Source: Paramoeba atlantica (lineage: Eukaryota > Discosea). From it: a DNA stretch of 64,000 nucleotides. Both the position numbers and the translations under genes were made by a program. Location: NCBI GenBank assembly GCA_977017575.1, contig CDRNVI010000044.1, positions 310,001 to 374,000 on the forward strand, written 5' to 3'. Of this stretch, positions 19,338 to 28,815 are shown in pieces. Under the pieces are notes generated by a model, which worked only from the letters and a program-made list of their open reading frames with translations, ran no database searches and was not told where the DNA came from. The first letter of the stretch is position 1. Every line of letters starts with the position of its first letter.

Positions 19338-20263
19338 AAAAGAAAATTTAGCCTGGAAAACGGAAAGATTATAGCCAAAAATAGCCGAATTTCGGGTACA
19401 AATGGGGTCATTTTCGCATATTTTTGCTCTCAGAGCACTAAATCCGACATTTGCACGTGGGAAATCACTCGCAGGCATGAATGGAAGCCTACCGAACGTA
19501 TTGGGTAGAGAATACGACTCCAACCATACCATTCTTTCGACACAAAAATGCCCCTTTAGGTCCGAAAAATACTTTTTCACCTTTTTTAGTCAAAAATGGG
19601 TCATTTTGAGGGGCGCACCACGGTTCGAAGAAGTGATACCTTGCGAAAACAATTGCGTAGAAAGCTAGTGTAGGTCCCAAACTATCAAAATACAATAGGG
19701 GAAACGATTTTGGAAAAATATTTTTTTTGTCATTTTTTTCGCCAAGTTGAAATTTTTTTCAAAAAAATTTTTCCGAAAAAATCCGAACTTGGCGGACCCG
19801 TCCTGCGGATACGCGGGGGGGTCACCCCCGGGTAGGGGGGTGGAAAATGCGCGCCAAGACCCCGGCTACCCTTTCTGCGGTTTCTTTTCGAAAACTAATT
19901 TTTTCGAAAAAATTTGCTCGACCATGCCCCCCCCCCTGGACCCCCCCCCTGGACCCCCCCCCCTGGACCCCCCCCTGGACCCCCCCCCTGGACCCCCCCC
20001 ATGGACCCCCCATTTTTTTCAATTTTTTTTTTCAGTTTTGGACCACCGGAGCCCCCTTTTATATTTTTTTCTTCTATTATATTACTGTGTTCCTCTTTAT
20101 ATTTTCACTGTTTTTGTTCACTTTTTTTTCAATAATCGAGTGTAGAGCGGTAGTTTTACAACCACCGCAATACTGCACTATTCGTCAATACCTGAACACT
20201 TCCACTTACTTTCTATGTTATCTTTTTTTGATTACTTTATTCACGCATACACCCACGTCACTA
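19338..20263. repeat. Repetitive non-coding tract before ataxin-2, with C-rich minisatellite
   Basis: Non-coding sequence of the same AAAATTTTTT / GGGGTACCCCC character recurs near 56440-56950 and at the right window end. At 19925-20010 a (CTGGACCCCCCC)-type unit of ~13 bp is repeated about six times. The ataxin-2 frame is open through this tract, but only by composition. Confidence 0.5.
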
Positions 20264-22735
20264 ATGGAACGAATTTTATTCACTTTTGTGGAAATGGTAG
20301 GACAAGTTGCCACGGCCCATTTAGCTGATGGTACCATTTTAGAAGGTGTTTTTGCGTCCTACTCCCCCGTTGAAAAAGCGATAATGCTTCTAAAGTGCCG
20401 ACGACTAGTCAGCGAAGTACACAGTCTTTCTGAAAATAGTGATGCCAAGGATGTGTCCATGATTCCTACTGTCAACCTCATTCAATTAAAATTTTCCCGT
20501 ATTTGTCAAGAACAAAGCTCCATCATGAGACATTTACGAGAGAAGCAAATCACGAGAAGCGAAAGCTGTGATAAATCAGTGACAAGCTTTGCGAACTGGG
20601 CAGATGAGGACGACGAAGATGAAGATGACGTTTTGGAGAAGGAGAAATCACATCGAGCAGGCTCTTGGGACCAATTTAAAGCAAATGAGCACCTTGTACG
20701 CGGGAAAAGCACTTACGATGAGCTGCTTTATACTACTTCTATTCCTAAAAATCTTACAAGGGATCAGCGTGAATATGCTGAACGTGCGGCCAGAAAAATA
20801 GAACGCGGTAAGGTCGTCAATCTTCAACATGCGGTGGATCGTGGCATTGAGATAGGCGCAGATTATGATGAGGAAAGGCTTTTTAGCGGCGTGGAACGTC
20901 CTAAAGGAAGAAGTTCTCCGAAAAAGTCTCGTGACCTGATAGGTGGCCTGAATGTCAACGCATACATTCCTCCTGGACGTCGTGAAGCTGGAACACCTTC
21001 TGGGTTACTCATAAGCGAGAACATAGTTAAAGAGGAAGCCCCGAGATCTAGGTCGGTAGATGAGATTCCACGTACCTTACCTATTGACAAGCAAACTACT
21101 TCTGAAGAAACTCCGGACGTTTCGAAAGAGACAACTGCTTCAAAAACATTTCTGAATCCCAATGCACGTGCTTTTACTCCTAGTTTTGTGACTTCTTTAG
21201 AGAAAACAGCTAAAACGGTCACAGAATCACCTCCAAACACTTGGAAACCAGATCTTAGAATCTCTTTTCTTCGCGAAAAGGACGGCCTGCTTCGGCACCT
21301 CTGTCAACAGGAACACCTACGTCACCCCAACGCCGAGAGGGCTATTCCAGCCACAGAATCCTATGCTTCACAGACCCCGGAGTCCTCTCTGTACTCAAAG
21401 CCCACAGAGGACATGAGCACCAGTGCGGTCTCGACGCAGCCTCACCTTTACCCTCCTCTCCCCGCGGGGGACACCCATGGCATCATCACCCCCTCGGTCA
21501 CTCCTCCAGTGAACTACGGTACCTACACCTATGCACTCTCCGACGGAACCGTGGTAGAGCCTTGGGACGTCGAAGCCCTTCACTCCGCCGCATCCTCCTC
21601 GGCCGCCTACCCCCACCAAACCCCCTCTACCCCCTATGTGGGTCATCTCCGTTCCGACATGTCCGAGCTCCCGCCGGAGTTCAAACCCTCACGCGCCCAG
21701 GTACCTACCCCGCTGATGACCACCCCCTACGGCTCGGGGCACCACCTCTACGCCGAGAGCTCTCTCGGAGGAACCCCGAGTGAGTACTACTACCACCCCT
21801 CCGAGACGCTTCCGTCCCATGAGGCCCGGCAGCCCGGGTCCTACACAACAGCGTCACACGCGGGTTACCCTCACTACCCCTACCCCGACCCTCACGGGTA
21901 CGCAGCTCAGTACACCACCCCGCTGTCCTGGGAGGCCCGGTACCCGGTAGCTCACACCCATGTGGGCGCCTACGACCCGCGGGTTAAGCCGTTAAGGAGT
22001 GGACGGGGAGGTGAGGCTTTTGTTTCCGGGATAGCGCACGGCACGATGCCGAGTGGGGAGTATTCGAACCGTGCTACGGGTCGAGGTTCACATTACTATT
22101 CAAGGACGCATTACCCGGAGTCAAAGCAATCTACAGGGGGTGGGGGTGGTCGACGTGCTGCCTCCACCGGGGCTACGCATGCCCCTCGTGGGAGATACGA
22201 TCGGGAGCGCAAGCCGCTGGCAGAGCAGCTGAGTGCGTCGACCCCGGTGAATTTTCCTCCTCCCCCCGGGAGTCCAATGGGGAGCCTCACTGCCACGGGA
22301 GTGTCGTTTGAGCCAAACTCGCAAACTACTCCTCCGGGGGTCACCGTGGCTCCGGTAGTTCCTACGATCATAACAAGTGCTTCTGCGGGATCTACACGGC
22401 CGATTTTACCTACGAAAGAGGTTGAACAAAGCGAGGCTTCGGTCGAAGGGAGCTCACGAGGAGGCATCTCGCGTCATCGCCATCGGCCCTCTACTCCGCC
22501 ATCTTCAACGAAAATGCCCGCAAAAACAGTGGCGGGGATGCAGAGAGAGTCGCCGGTACGGTCCTCACAGTCCAGTAGTCTGGAGAGCTCGGATGCTCCG
22601 CCGAGATCTGCGCCTTCAAATGAGAAAGCACCTTCTGCTGGTGGTGACTCCCGCGGTACGGTGACAACACCTAAATCATCGAAGGAAAAGGGTAAATATT
22701 TCAACCGAAAGTCTCACCCAAAACCTCATTCATAA
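20264..22735 (+). CDS. ATXN2: Ataxin-2 / Pbp1 homologue with PAM2 motif
   Basis: 823 residues from ATG 20264. An Lsm-type domain comes first (VEMVGQVATAHLADGTILEGVFASY), then an acidic linker. The LsmAD domain spans about 135-205 (WDQFKANEHLVRGKSTYDEL ... DYDEERLFSGVER). A canonical PAM2 motif, FLNPNARAFTPSF, lies around 295-308. It should bind the MLLE domain of poly(A)-binding protein, which is encoded 9 kb downstream. Beyond 330 the protein is Pro/Ser/Tyr-rich low complexity encoded by a GC-rich island. Ataxin-2 proteins regulate mRNA stability and translation and form stress granules. The earlier part of the open frame is minisatellite and is excluded. Confidence 0.93.
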   Translation: MERILFTFVEMVGQVATAHLADGTILEGVFASYSPVEKAIMLLKCRRLVSEVHSLSENSDAKDVSMIPTVNLIQLKFSRICQEQSSIMRHLREKQITRSESCDKSVTSFANWADEDDEDEDDVLEKEKSHRAGSWDQFKANEHLVRGKSTYDELLYTTSIPKNLTRDQREYAERAARKIERGKVVNLQHAVDRGIEIGADYDEERLFSGVERPKGRSSPKKSRDLIGGLNVNAYIPPGRREAGTPSGLLISENIVKEEAPRSRSVDEIPRTLPIDKQTTSEETPDVSKETTASKTFLNPNARAFTPSFVTSLEKTAKTVTESPPNTWKPDLRISFLREKDGLLRHLCQQEHLRHPNAERAIPATESYASQTPESSLYSKPTEDMSTSAVSTQPHLYPPLPAGDTHGIITPSVTPPVNYGTYTYALSDGTVVEPWDVEALHSAASSSAAYPHQTPSTPYVGHLRSDMSELPPEFKPSRAQVPTPLMTTPYGSGHHLYAESSLGGTPSEYYYHPSETLPSHEARQPGSYTTASHAGYPHYPYPDPHGYAAQYTTPLSWEARYPVAHTHVGAYDPRVKPLRSGRGGEAFVSGIAHGTMPSGEYSNRATGRGSHYYSRTHYPESKQSTGGGGGRRAASTGATHAPRGRYDRERKPLAEQLSASTPVNFPPPPGSPMGSLTATGVSFEPNSQTTPPGVTVAPVVPTIITSASAGSTRPILPTKEVEQSEASVEGSSRGGISRHRHRPSTPPSSTKMPAKTVAGMQRESPVRSSQSSSLESSDAPPRSAPSNEKAPSAGGDSRGTVTTPKSSKEKGKYFNRKSHPKPHS

Positions 22736-23254
22736 AATGCGTCAAACATGGATGAAAGATTTTTTGTCCTCATACTTTTTCACATCGGAAGTTTGTTTGT
22801 TCTAAAGACATGAAGCTAGGAATGTTCTAGAGACATGAAGAAATGGAGGAGTCAACCTCCCTTTCGTGACCACGTGCGCAAGGATTGGAGATCGGTAATC
22901 CTTTTTATGTTTTATTGAGCTTTCTTATTGGGCGCACAATAGCCTGTATGTACAGTACTGTATGTGCAATAGACTACTGTATGTAGATCAGTACCCATCC
23001 TTTTTTACTTCTATTCGACTTACTTTTCTTCATTATTCATTAGCCTATTGAAGGACTTCAAGCCAATCTGTTTCTGTTTCATGTGGCCTATACAAGAAAA
23101 TATGTTTGTAATGAAATCTACTTAGTGTGCGGGATTTTGGCGTTTACTCTTTTAATGTTCCTGGGTTGCATTTTACTGGTATTTCCATCAAAGCCATCTT
23201 ACATCTGAGGAGTAGAACTTAAAGGTGGAGGACATCCAAGGAAGTTTGAGCTAG
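22736..23254 (+). other. Spacer, nothing certain
   Basis: 519 bp of AT-rich DNA. A short palindrome TACAGTACTGTA lies at about 22952. No gene. Confidence 0.4.
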
Positions 23255-25177
23255 ATGAATTCTCGGCAGCCTCCAAGTACGTATCGAAGTGATGCTTCTA
23301 TGGGCGTTATAACAAAGCTGTTCGCCAAGCACAGTAACATATCTCCTAGTGGAGTTCTGAAGGCGTGCGCTGAAGATTTTATCGTGCATGAAATTGGCCA
23401 AGACGGTTGTATTGCGGGCATACATGTCCCGCAAATAGCAGAATATTCAAAAGAGGCAGATGGCTGCGATCAGGGTATGTTGGGATCCAAAGATCCTCCT
23501 ATAAATACCAATACATGTACGCCAGCGAAAACCGAACTAAGTGATGCTGAAAAAGATCACATTCAACTCCTTAAGGATTCCTTTGGTACGCACGCCTTAG
23601 AAACGGTACTGCAGCTTTGCAGTAAGAAAACGCCTTCCCACAGGGATCGAGAATCTAAATTAGGGGATGCAACACCAAAAGCTGGCTTTGCATTAGAAAC
23701 TTCTACGCAAGAGAAGCTCTCCGAACTGCCACGTACAGGAATAATGAATATCAAACTCCTAGTTCCTATGAACAAAGAACAACGCACGAGAGTGCACGAA
23801 GCTGTAAGATTTTGTTTTCCACTGTTAACCTCTACATATTGTGGTGACAACTCCTTTGATATTCGAGTTTGCAGATCAGAAGATCGCAAACGCTCCCGTG
23901 CATGCGAGAGTCCATATTACTTGCATTTCACGCTGGAAAAAAGGAACATGGATACAGCTTCTGCCATCCAATACCTTTCCCGTAGCTTGCATCTATCTCA
24001 CAAGTTATTCGGATTTTCCGGTGCAAAAGACAAAAGGGCGCAAACATTCCAACGTGTTTCACTTTATCGAGGGGATTGGAGTCAAGTTGAAAAGCTCAAT
24101 ACACATGGCCGAGTATCAGTCAGTTGTCCTGAGCGCAAACCTGATAAGCTCTGGCTTGGCGCACATCGCGGAAATTACTTTAAAATTGTAGTGAGAGAAG
24201 TATCGCACTGGGGAGTATGCGAAGATAAACTCCTTGCAAATATCCGAAGCGTTGGTTTTATTAACTTTTATGGACCTCAACGTTTTGGTACCGCACCAAT
24301 AGCAACACATGAAATAGGCATAGAAGTATTGCTGGGCAAGCTGGATAGGGCAATCGGTCTAATATTTTTGAACGCTTCTCAAACATCTCCGAAATTTGCC
24401 AATGCTACGCGAGCAATAAACCTCCCTGATATCAAGTCTGTGTCTGCACAACCGGGCTCCAAAGGTGTATTTTCCTCGGCAGCAGCTGAGCTGAATTTTA
24501 AATTCAGGACTGAGAAGGGAATTTTATTATCTCTGGCTTCTGAACCTCATGACTATCAAAGAGCTTGGATGACCTTACCACGCAATACTCGAAGTCTGTA
24601 CGTTCATGCTGTCCAAAGCTGGGTATGGAATTGTGTAGCATCGGAGAGAATTCGTTGTTTTGGGAGTATTGTAGTGGTCGGAGATCTCATGCTGCCAAAT
24701 ACTGGATGTCAGCATGAGAGAACAGAATCAGATCTTGATCTTGACACGTCAGAATCTTCCCACAACGATACAACATGTGCATCGAGTATTGACAAGCCAC
24801 AAGTGGTAACGCGTGAGAACATTGAAAAGTGTTGTATAACCGACATTGTCTTGCCTTTGCCGGGATCTGATCCAGGACTCTTGTTCCCTGAGCATCACAT
24901 AAATCGCATGTTTTACGAAAGGGTATTAGCGCAATTGGGTTGTGAATCTATATTTACGACCCAAGCACGTGAATACAACATAAAGGGCAGTTACCGATAC
25001 CTCATAGTGAAACCTGACAAGATGGACTTCTCCACTGAGGAATTAACAACACCTGAAAACAGGGAAATAGTTGAGGAATCGAAGCCAATGAGATCGCTCC
25101 ATTTATCTTTCGCACTGCCTCCTGGAAGCTATGCAACTTCTCTCTTACGAGAAGTTTTTAACTGGGGCGGTATGTGA
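23255..25177 (+). CDS. PUS7: TruD/PUS7-family tRNA/mRNA pseudouridine synthase
   Basis: 640 residues, as in eukaryotic PUS7. Key blocks: YLHFTLEKRNMDTASAIQYL, then the catalytic motif FGFSGAKDKRAQTFQ with Asp259 as the likely nucleophile, KLWLGAHRGNYFKIVVRE, VGFINFYGPQRFGT, and a TRUD insertion domain up to LQVQ-like NTRSLYVHAVQSWVWN. The end has YRYLIVKP and SFALPPGSYATSLLREV. The enzyme converts uridine to pseudouridine in tRNA (position 13/35 in other organisms) and some mRNAs. N-terminal residues 1-160 include a lineage-variable linker rich in Ser, Lys and Asp. Confidence 0.94.
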   Translation: MNSRQPPSTYRSDASMGVITKLFAKHSNISPSGVLKACAEDFIVHEIGQDGCIAGIHVPQIAEYSKEADGCDQGMLGSKDPPINTNTCTPAKTELSDAEKDHIQLLKDSFGTHALETVLQLCSKKTPSHRDRESKLGDATPKAGFALETSTQEKLSELPRTGIMNIKLLVPMNKEQRTRVHEAVRFCFPLLTSTYCGDNSFDIRVCRSEDRKRSRACESPYYLHFTLEKRNMDTASAIQYLSRSLHLSHKLFGFSGAKDKRAQTFQRVSLYRGDWSQVEKLNTHGRVSVSCPERKPDKLWLGAHRGNYFKIVVREVSHWGVCEDKLLANIRSVGFINFYGPQRFGTAPIATHEIGIEVLLGKLDRAIGLIFLNASQTSPKFANATRAINLPDIKSVSAQPGSKGVFSSAAAELNFKFRTEKGILLSLASEPHDYQRAWMTLPRNTRSLYVHAVQSWVWNCVASERIRCFGSIVVVGDLMLPNTGCQHERTESDLDLDTSESSHNDTTCASSIDKPQVVTRENIEKCCITDIVLPLPGSDPGLLFPEHHINRMFYERVLAQLGCESIFTTQAREYNIKGSYRYLIVKPDKMDFSTEELTTPENREIVEESKPMRSLHLSFALPPGSYATSLLREVFNWGGM

Positions 25178-25577
25178 TTCTTTCTTGGCATTCCTAGGAT
25201 GACGAAGACTTCGACTCGAAGAATGTATTGGAATAATTAAACTTGTGAGTCAACAATCCCTGTTGGATTTTGTGGGGTTCTTTTTTTTCAGAGTTCTATG
25301 TGAACTTTCGCAATAGTACAGCGTAGCTGTTTAATACTAAGAAGAGTGACTGGGTGAGAGCGCCTAGAAACGCTTGTAAATATTGGCCCAATATTACTTC
25401 GACGAAGTTCGTAGTTGTATGTCACTAATATTAGTTTATAGGTAAAGTCAATAATAGGAGCGCATAAATATCATAATATTAGCGCATGAATATCATATTA
25501 AGAGCGCCATAAATATCAGAGCGTATATCTTGAAAATAAGCTTTTTCTTGTAAAATGAAATGATAGCATTCTGAATC
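25178..25577 (+). other. Spacer with ~22 bp tandem units
   Basis: About 25458-25525 holds three to four diverged copies of AGCGCATAAATATCATAATA. No gene otherwise. Confidence 0.45.
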
Positions 25578-26420
25578 ATGCAAGAAACGGACATACCATT
25601 ATTGTGTTCAAGTTGCCTGGGGTCTAATCGAAAGGTTCAACTCCTGAAAAAGACAAATGGGAAGGAATGCAACATATGTCAACGACGTTATACGAGCTAT
25701 CAGTGGCGTCCAAGCACTGTAACACGAAAGCTTGCTTCCACAGTAATGTGCTACACCTGTGCACGTCTAAAAAATGTGTGTCAATGTTGTGTGAAAGATA
25801 TGCAGTACGGAATGTCAGTAACACAGAGGGATCGCATAAACCCAGTAAATCCCCACCTTAGTTCTGCAGACAATGTGATGACTAGAAGAAGCATAGTTAG
25901 TGAGCAGGAACACTGTTGGAAAAAACAACGAACGGAGGAGACAATAGAAGTGCAGCGCCGCATTCTTGAATCATCTACATCGGGATTACTTGGTGATAAT
26001 CCAAAGCGCAACGAAATGGAACGATCGCTCTCTGTTACCACTGGCAAACCTTGTGTCTCGCTAGGTCAGTCTTACGAAACTCCAGTCCTTCCGGTTACAG
26101 TAAAAGAGGTTGACCCAATAGCCGTTGAGCACGAACTTCATAAATATGAGACAAAGAAAAGAGTTAAAGGCCATAAAAAACAGATTAATGCTCAGGAAGA
26201 AAGTTCTTCTACCGATGAGGATAAAATTTGCCATTTGCGCGGCAGTAGGGCTCGAGTTTTTGGACCCATTGAGACGCATCACGATTTTCCCTACGGTTTG
26301 AAAAAAGCGAATGACCCATTACTTCATAGCACCGGAGACCAAGAAGAGCAGAACACTTCCCACCGATTCCCACCTGGGGGAAGTATTGTATCTCGCTATT
26401 ATGGCGAGGACGAATTATAA
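25578..26420 (+). CDS. RBM22: SLT11/ECM2/RBM22-like splicing factor, N-terminal type only
   Basis: 280 residues. Residues 8-85 match the zinc-binding N-terminus of RBM22/Slt11: LLCSSCLGSNRKVQLLKK, GKECNICQRRYTSYQW, VMCYTCARLKNVCQCCVKD and QYGMSVTQRD, with all paired cysteines kept. In the spliceosome this domain contacts U6 and the intron around the active site. The usual CCCH finger and RRM (residues ~160-305 in human) are absent. Instead, residues 90-280 are polar and Lys/Glu-rich, ending FPPGGSIVSRYYGEDEL. Either the RNA-binding half was lost or it is very diverged. No coding continuation is seen downstream. Confidence 0.82.
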   Translation: MQETDIPLLCSSCLGSNRKVQLLKKTNGKECNICQRRYTSYQWRPSTVTRKLASTVMCYTCARLKNVCQCCVKDMQYGMSVTQRDRINPVNPHLSSADNVMTRRSIVSEQEHCWKKQRTEETIEVQRRILESSTSGLLGDNPKRNEMERSLSVTTGKPCVSLGQSYETPVLPVTVKEVDPIAVEHELHKYETKKRVKGHKKQINAQEESSSTDEDKICHLRGSRARVFGPIETHHDFPYGLKKANDPLLHSTGDQEEQNTSHRFPPGGSIVSRYYGEDEL

Positions 26421-27073
26421 AGTGAATTCCTTCCTTACCGCTTGGACAGCTTGATTCGTAGAGAGATGTTTAAGATCTCGGTAAGTTGAAGATCTTAACG
26501 TGTTCTGCACGTACTCGTAACATGCTCGTCTGCGCTTAAATGGTGGGATGACGGCGGTTGAAATACTTTCAGCAGAATCAATGTGTGGCATCAATCAATG
26601 TGTGTGGCATCATTTTATGGTCACTCTGTGCGTGATTGTGCTAGGGCATAGCTCACGTGGCCATCAGACAACGTAAATTAAATACAACGCCGTCAGCGAA
26701 TGCGAAAACAATATGCTACAATATGCTACAATAATACACACATTGGTGGTAACGTTGGGTCTTTTGTATTCGAAAAAAATGTGTTCATCTAAACTTTGAA
26801 GAAATACTGTCCCCCTCCCCTTAAGCGTACCCGGTCCGATCCCCCGTTTAAGTGCACATACAGTTGAGGTGCAAACTGCAGTGCCGGGAAACAGCGCCAA
26901 TTTCTTTTATGTAGTGATTCAGACCCTTCCCCCGTTTAAGTACACTTTTGACGAAAATTGAGGTGCGCTTTAAAGGAGGGGGAACAGTACTAGAAGAGTG
27001 CTAAAATTTATCTACTATCATATTGGATCAACATAACGTTTTTGTCACTAAGCTGAGATCACAACCCCTTAAC
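26421..27073 (+). other. Spacer containing a MITE
   Basis: Apart from the element at 26807-26987, the DNA is AT-rich with local duplications (CAATGTGTGGCATC near 26585; AATATGCTACA near 26715). No gene. Confidence 0.4.
26807..26987. mobile_element. MITE, CTGTCCCCCTCCCCTTAAGCG ends, TA duplication
   Basis: 181 bp. It begins CTGTCCCCCTCCCCTTAAGC and ends with the complement of CTGTTCCCCCTCCTTTAAAG; both ends abut TA. The interior has two diverged copies of CCCCCGTTTAAGT. Same CTGT-C(n) superfamily as 1169-1255. Confidence 0.7.
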
Positions 27074-28513
27074 ATGCAACCTTCTACACCTCGTCTTTCG
27101 TTTCAACGTTCTCCGTCTCACCTTCTCAGCAGTCGGGGCGCAAAAGCCGCAGGAGTATTCTCTTACCCCATCCCACCTGCTCCAGCCCCTACTTTCCAGC
27201 CCGGTGCTTCCTCGGGGCCCTCAAACCGGTACCTCGTTCTGGGGGAGGGAATCACTGCACCCTTTATGGCGCTTTGCCTTCGCCTTCGTGGGCTAGAGTG
27301 TGATCTCGCGATCACCCAGAGTCCGGAGAGTGACCAGGACCGGGGGTCCGTGGTGCTTACCCCGGGTGCCACACAAGTGCTCGGGGATGTCATGGGGATT
27401 TCCGTCCCCCACGGTAGTGTGGCAGGTCGGCTGATCTCATTCGACCACGTAGGGAATGACCTCTGCGATCTCGATCTCGCGGGACTCTGTGAGAAGGGCG
27501 ATGAGGCACCGACGTTCTACTGCTGCGATCGGCAACGCATTGAGGACTCTCTGCTGTCACTTTGCCGGCTCAGCCAGTACGCATGTACAGTACTTTCCCC
27601 AGGCTCAGTTGTGGATGCGCGGACAATGACCGTGGCGGGAGAAGATTGCGTCAGTCTTCGGTTTCTGAACAACCCAGGCGTAACACGGGTGTACCGGAAA
27701 GTGATTGCTACATCACGTCATCACTCGATACTCCCCGACTGTTCTCAAACGGATGAGCAAACAAGGTACCATGTGCAGAACGAGGAGACATTAAGTGACG
27801 CGAAATCTCTTCGGTGGTTGGAGTACAAAGTACCAGAGTTTTCACCCGTCACGGACATGGAAAAACGGTTTACCCCTGGGAGTCAAGAAATCGTTGAAAT
27901 TCTTACTCCAACAGAGTCTAAGGTGATTGTAAGACCGATGATGAGCCCTTCACGGTTGTACTACAGTGTCATTTTGAGCCTTTCCGAGGAACTTTCCGAT
28001 CCTCGCCGTACGAGTTGCGATCCCACTACCTTCTGGCGAGAGCTGGTGCGCGTCTTCACTGGCAATCTCCCGGGCTACATTTCCCACACAATGTTTAAAC
28101 CTCTGATTCTTCACACGCAAAAGTACACAACGGCGAGAGACTTTCTGGTCTACCGTACCCCGCAGTACGTTCTCCCCTTTTGGTCAGAGATGGATGGGAA
28201 GTTTCTTCGCATAGGCCACTCGGCGCACTGTTCACACACTGATGCGATTGACGTCACAGAGGCAATCGCCTTTCAGGATTGTATGGAACTTAGCTCCCAA
28301 CTAGCCAGTAATACTGTCAACGCCCCACGCTGGCTGCAAGAAACGCGTCGTCCCGAGGTCGAAAAGATGTATTCGCATCACCAGAGTTTACTTGACTACG
28401 CCCTCCTACCGCGAACGACATTCGGCTATGTATGCAGTCGTTTCAAAATGCGCTTTATGGGCCGTTACAAAAGGGCTTGGAAAAAACTTCTGTTCCCTCT
28501 GCGAAGGTTTTAA
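27074..28513 (+). CDS. FAD-dependent monooxygenase-like protein with altered FAD motifs
   Basis: 479 residues from ATG 27074; the frame is open to 27023 only from a TTG. The dinucleotide-binding start is RYLVLGEGITAPFMALCLRLRGLECDLAI at about residues 50-78, like the GxGxxG fold of the p-hydroxybenzoate hydroxylase/zeaxanthin epoxidase group. In the canonical second motif, GDAAH followed by an ALxDA-type helix, the protein has FLRIGHSAHCSHTDAIDVTEAIAFQDC (~378-405), so His replaces the FAD-contacting Asp. The first motif also deviates (GEGITA for GxGxxG). It may be a pseudoenzyme or a diverged oxygenase; the substrate is unknown. The basic C-terminus (RYKRAWKKLLFPLRRF) may be a membrane contact. 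Confidence 0.7.
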   Translation: MQPSTPRLSFQRSPSHLLSSRGAKAAGVFSYPIPPAPAPTFQPGASSGPSNRYLVLGEGITAPFMALCLRLRGLECDLAITQSPESDQDRGSVVLTPGATQVLGDVMGISVPHGSVAGRLISFDHVGNDLCDLDLAGLCEKGDEAPTFYCCDRQRIEDSLLSLCRLSQYACTVLSPGSVVDARTMTVAGEDCVSLRFLNNPGVTRVYRKVIATSRHHSILPDCSQTDEQTRYHVQNEETLSDAKSLRWLEYKVPEFSPVTDMEKRFTPGSQEIVEILTPTESKVIVRPMMSPSRLYYSVILSLSEELSDPRRTSCDPTTFWRELVRVFTGNLPGYISHTMFKPLILHTQKYTTARDFLVYRTPQYVLPFWSEMDGKFLRIGHSAHCSHTDAIDVTEAIAFQDCMELSSQLASNTVNAPRWLQETRRPEVEKMYSHHQSLLDYALLPRTTFGYVCSRFKMRFMGRYKRAWKKLLFPLRRF

Positions 28514-28815
28514 TCCTGCCTACTCTTTCATGTGAAGTTTTGTTCAAGTGCGAATTTAGCATGTTTGACCTCAATTATCGTATGTACACATGTTTGGTTG
28601 CACATCGTTCTAGTCCAGAATAGACTATTCTGGACTAGAATAGTGCCACATACATTGACTATTGACGTACATTGACTATTGTAGTGCCACATACATAATT
28701 TACGTTTTCCTTGATTTAATAGATATAGTTTTACCAGTGTCACTTCCTAAAGCTCAGAAAAATCTTTGCCTATGGTTCCACACTCTTGACTTCTAGCGCC
28801 ACAAACTGATATACC
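28514..28815 (+). other. Spacer with a perfect 15 bp hairpin
   Basis: 28608-28640 is TTCTAGTCCAGAATA, loop GAC, and the exact complement. Directly after it come two copies of TAGTGCCACATACAT and a repeated ACATTGACTATTG. Confidence 0.6.

Noticed and set aside
19847-20263. Long Pro-rich extension of ataxin-2
   Set aside because: Encoded by the CTGGACCCCCCC minisatellite and AT-rich DNA; the Lsm domain starts right after ATG 20264.
25458-25525. CRISPR-like spacing of ~22 bp units
   Set aside because: No spacers and only diverged tandem copies; eukaryotic context.
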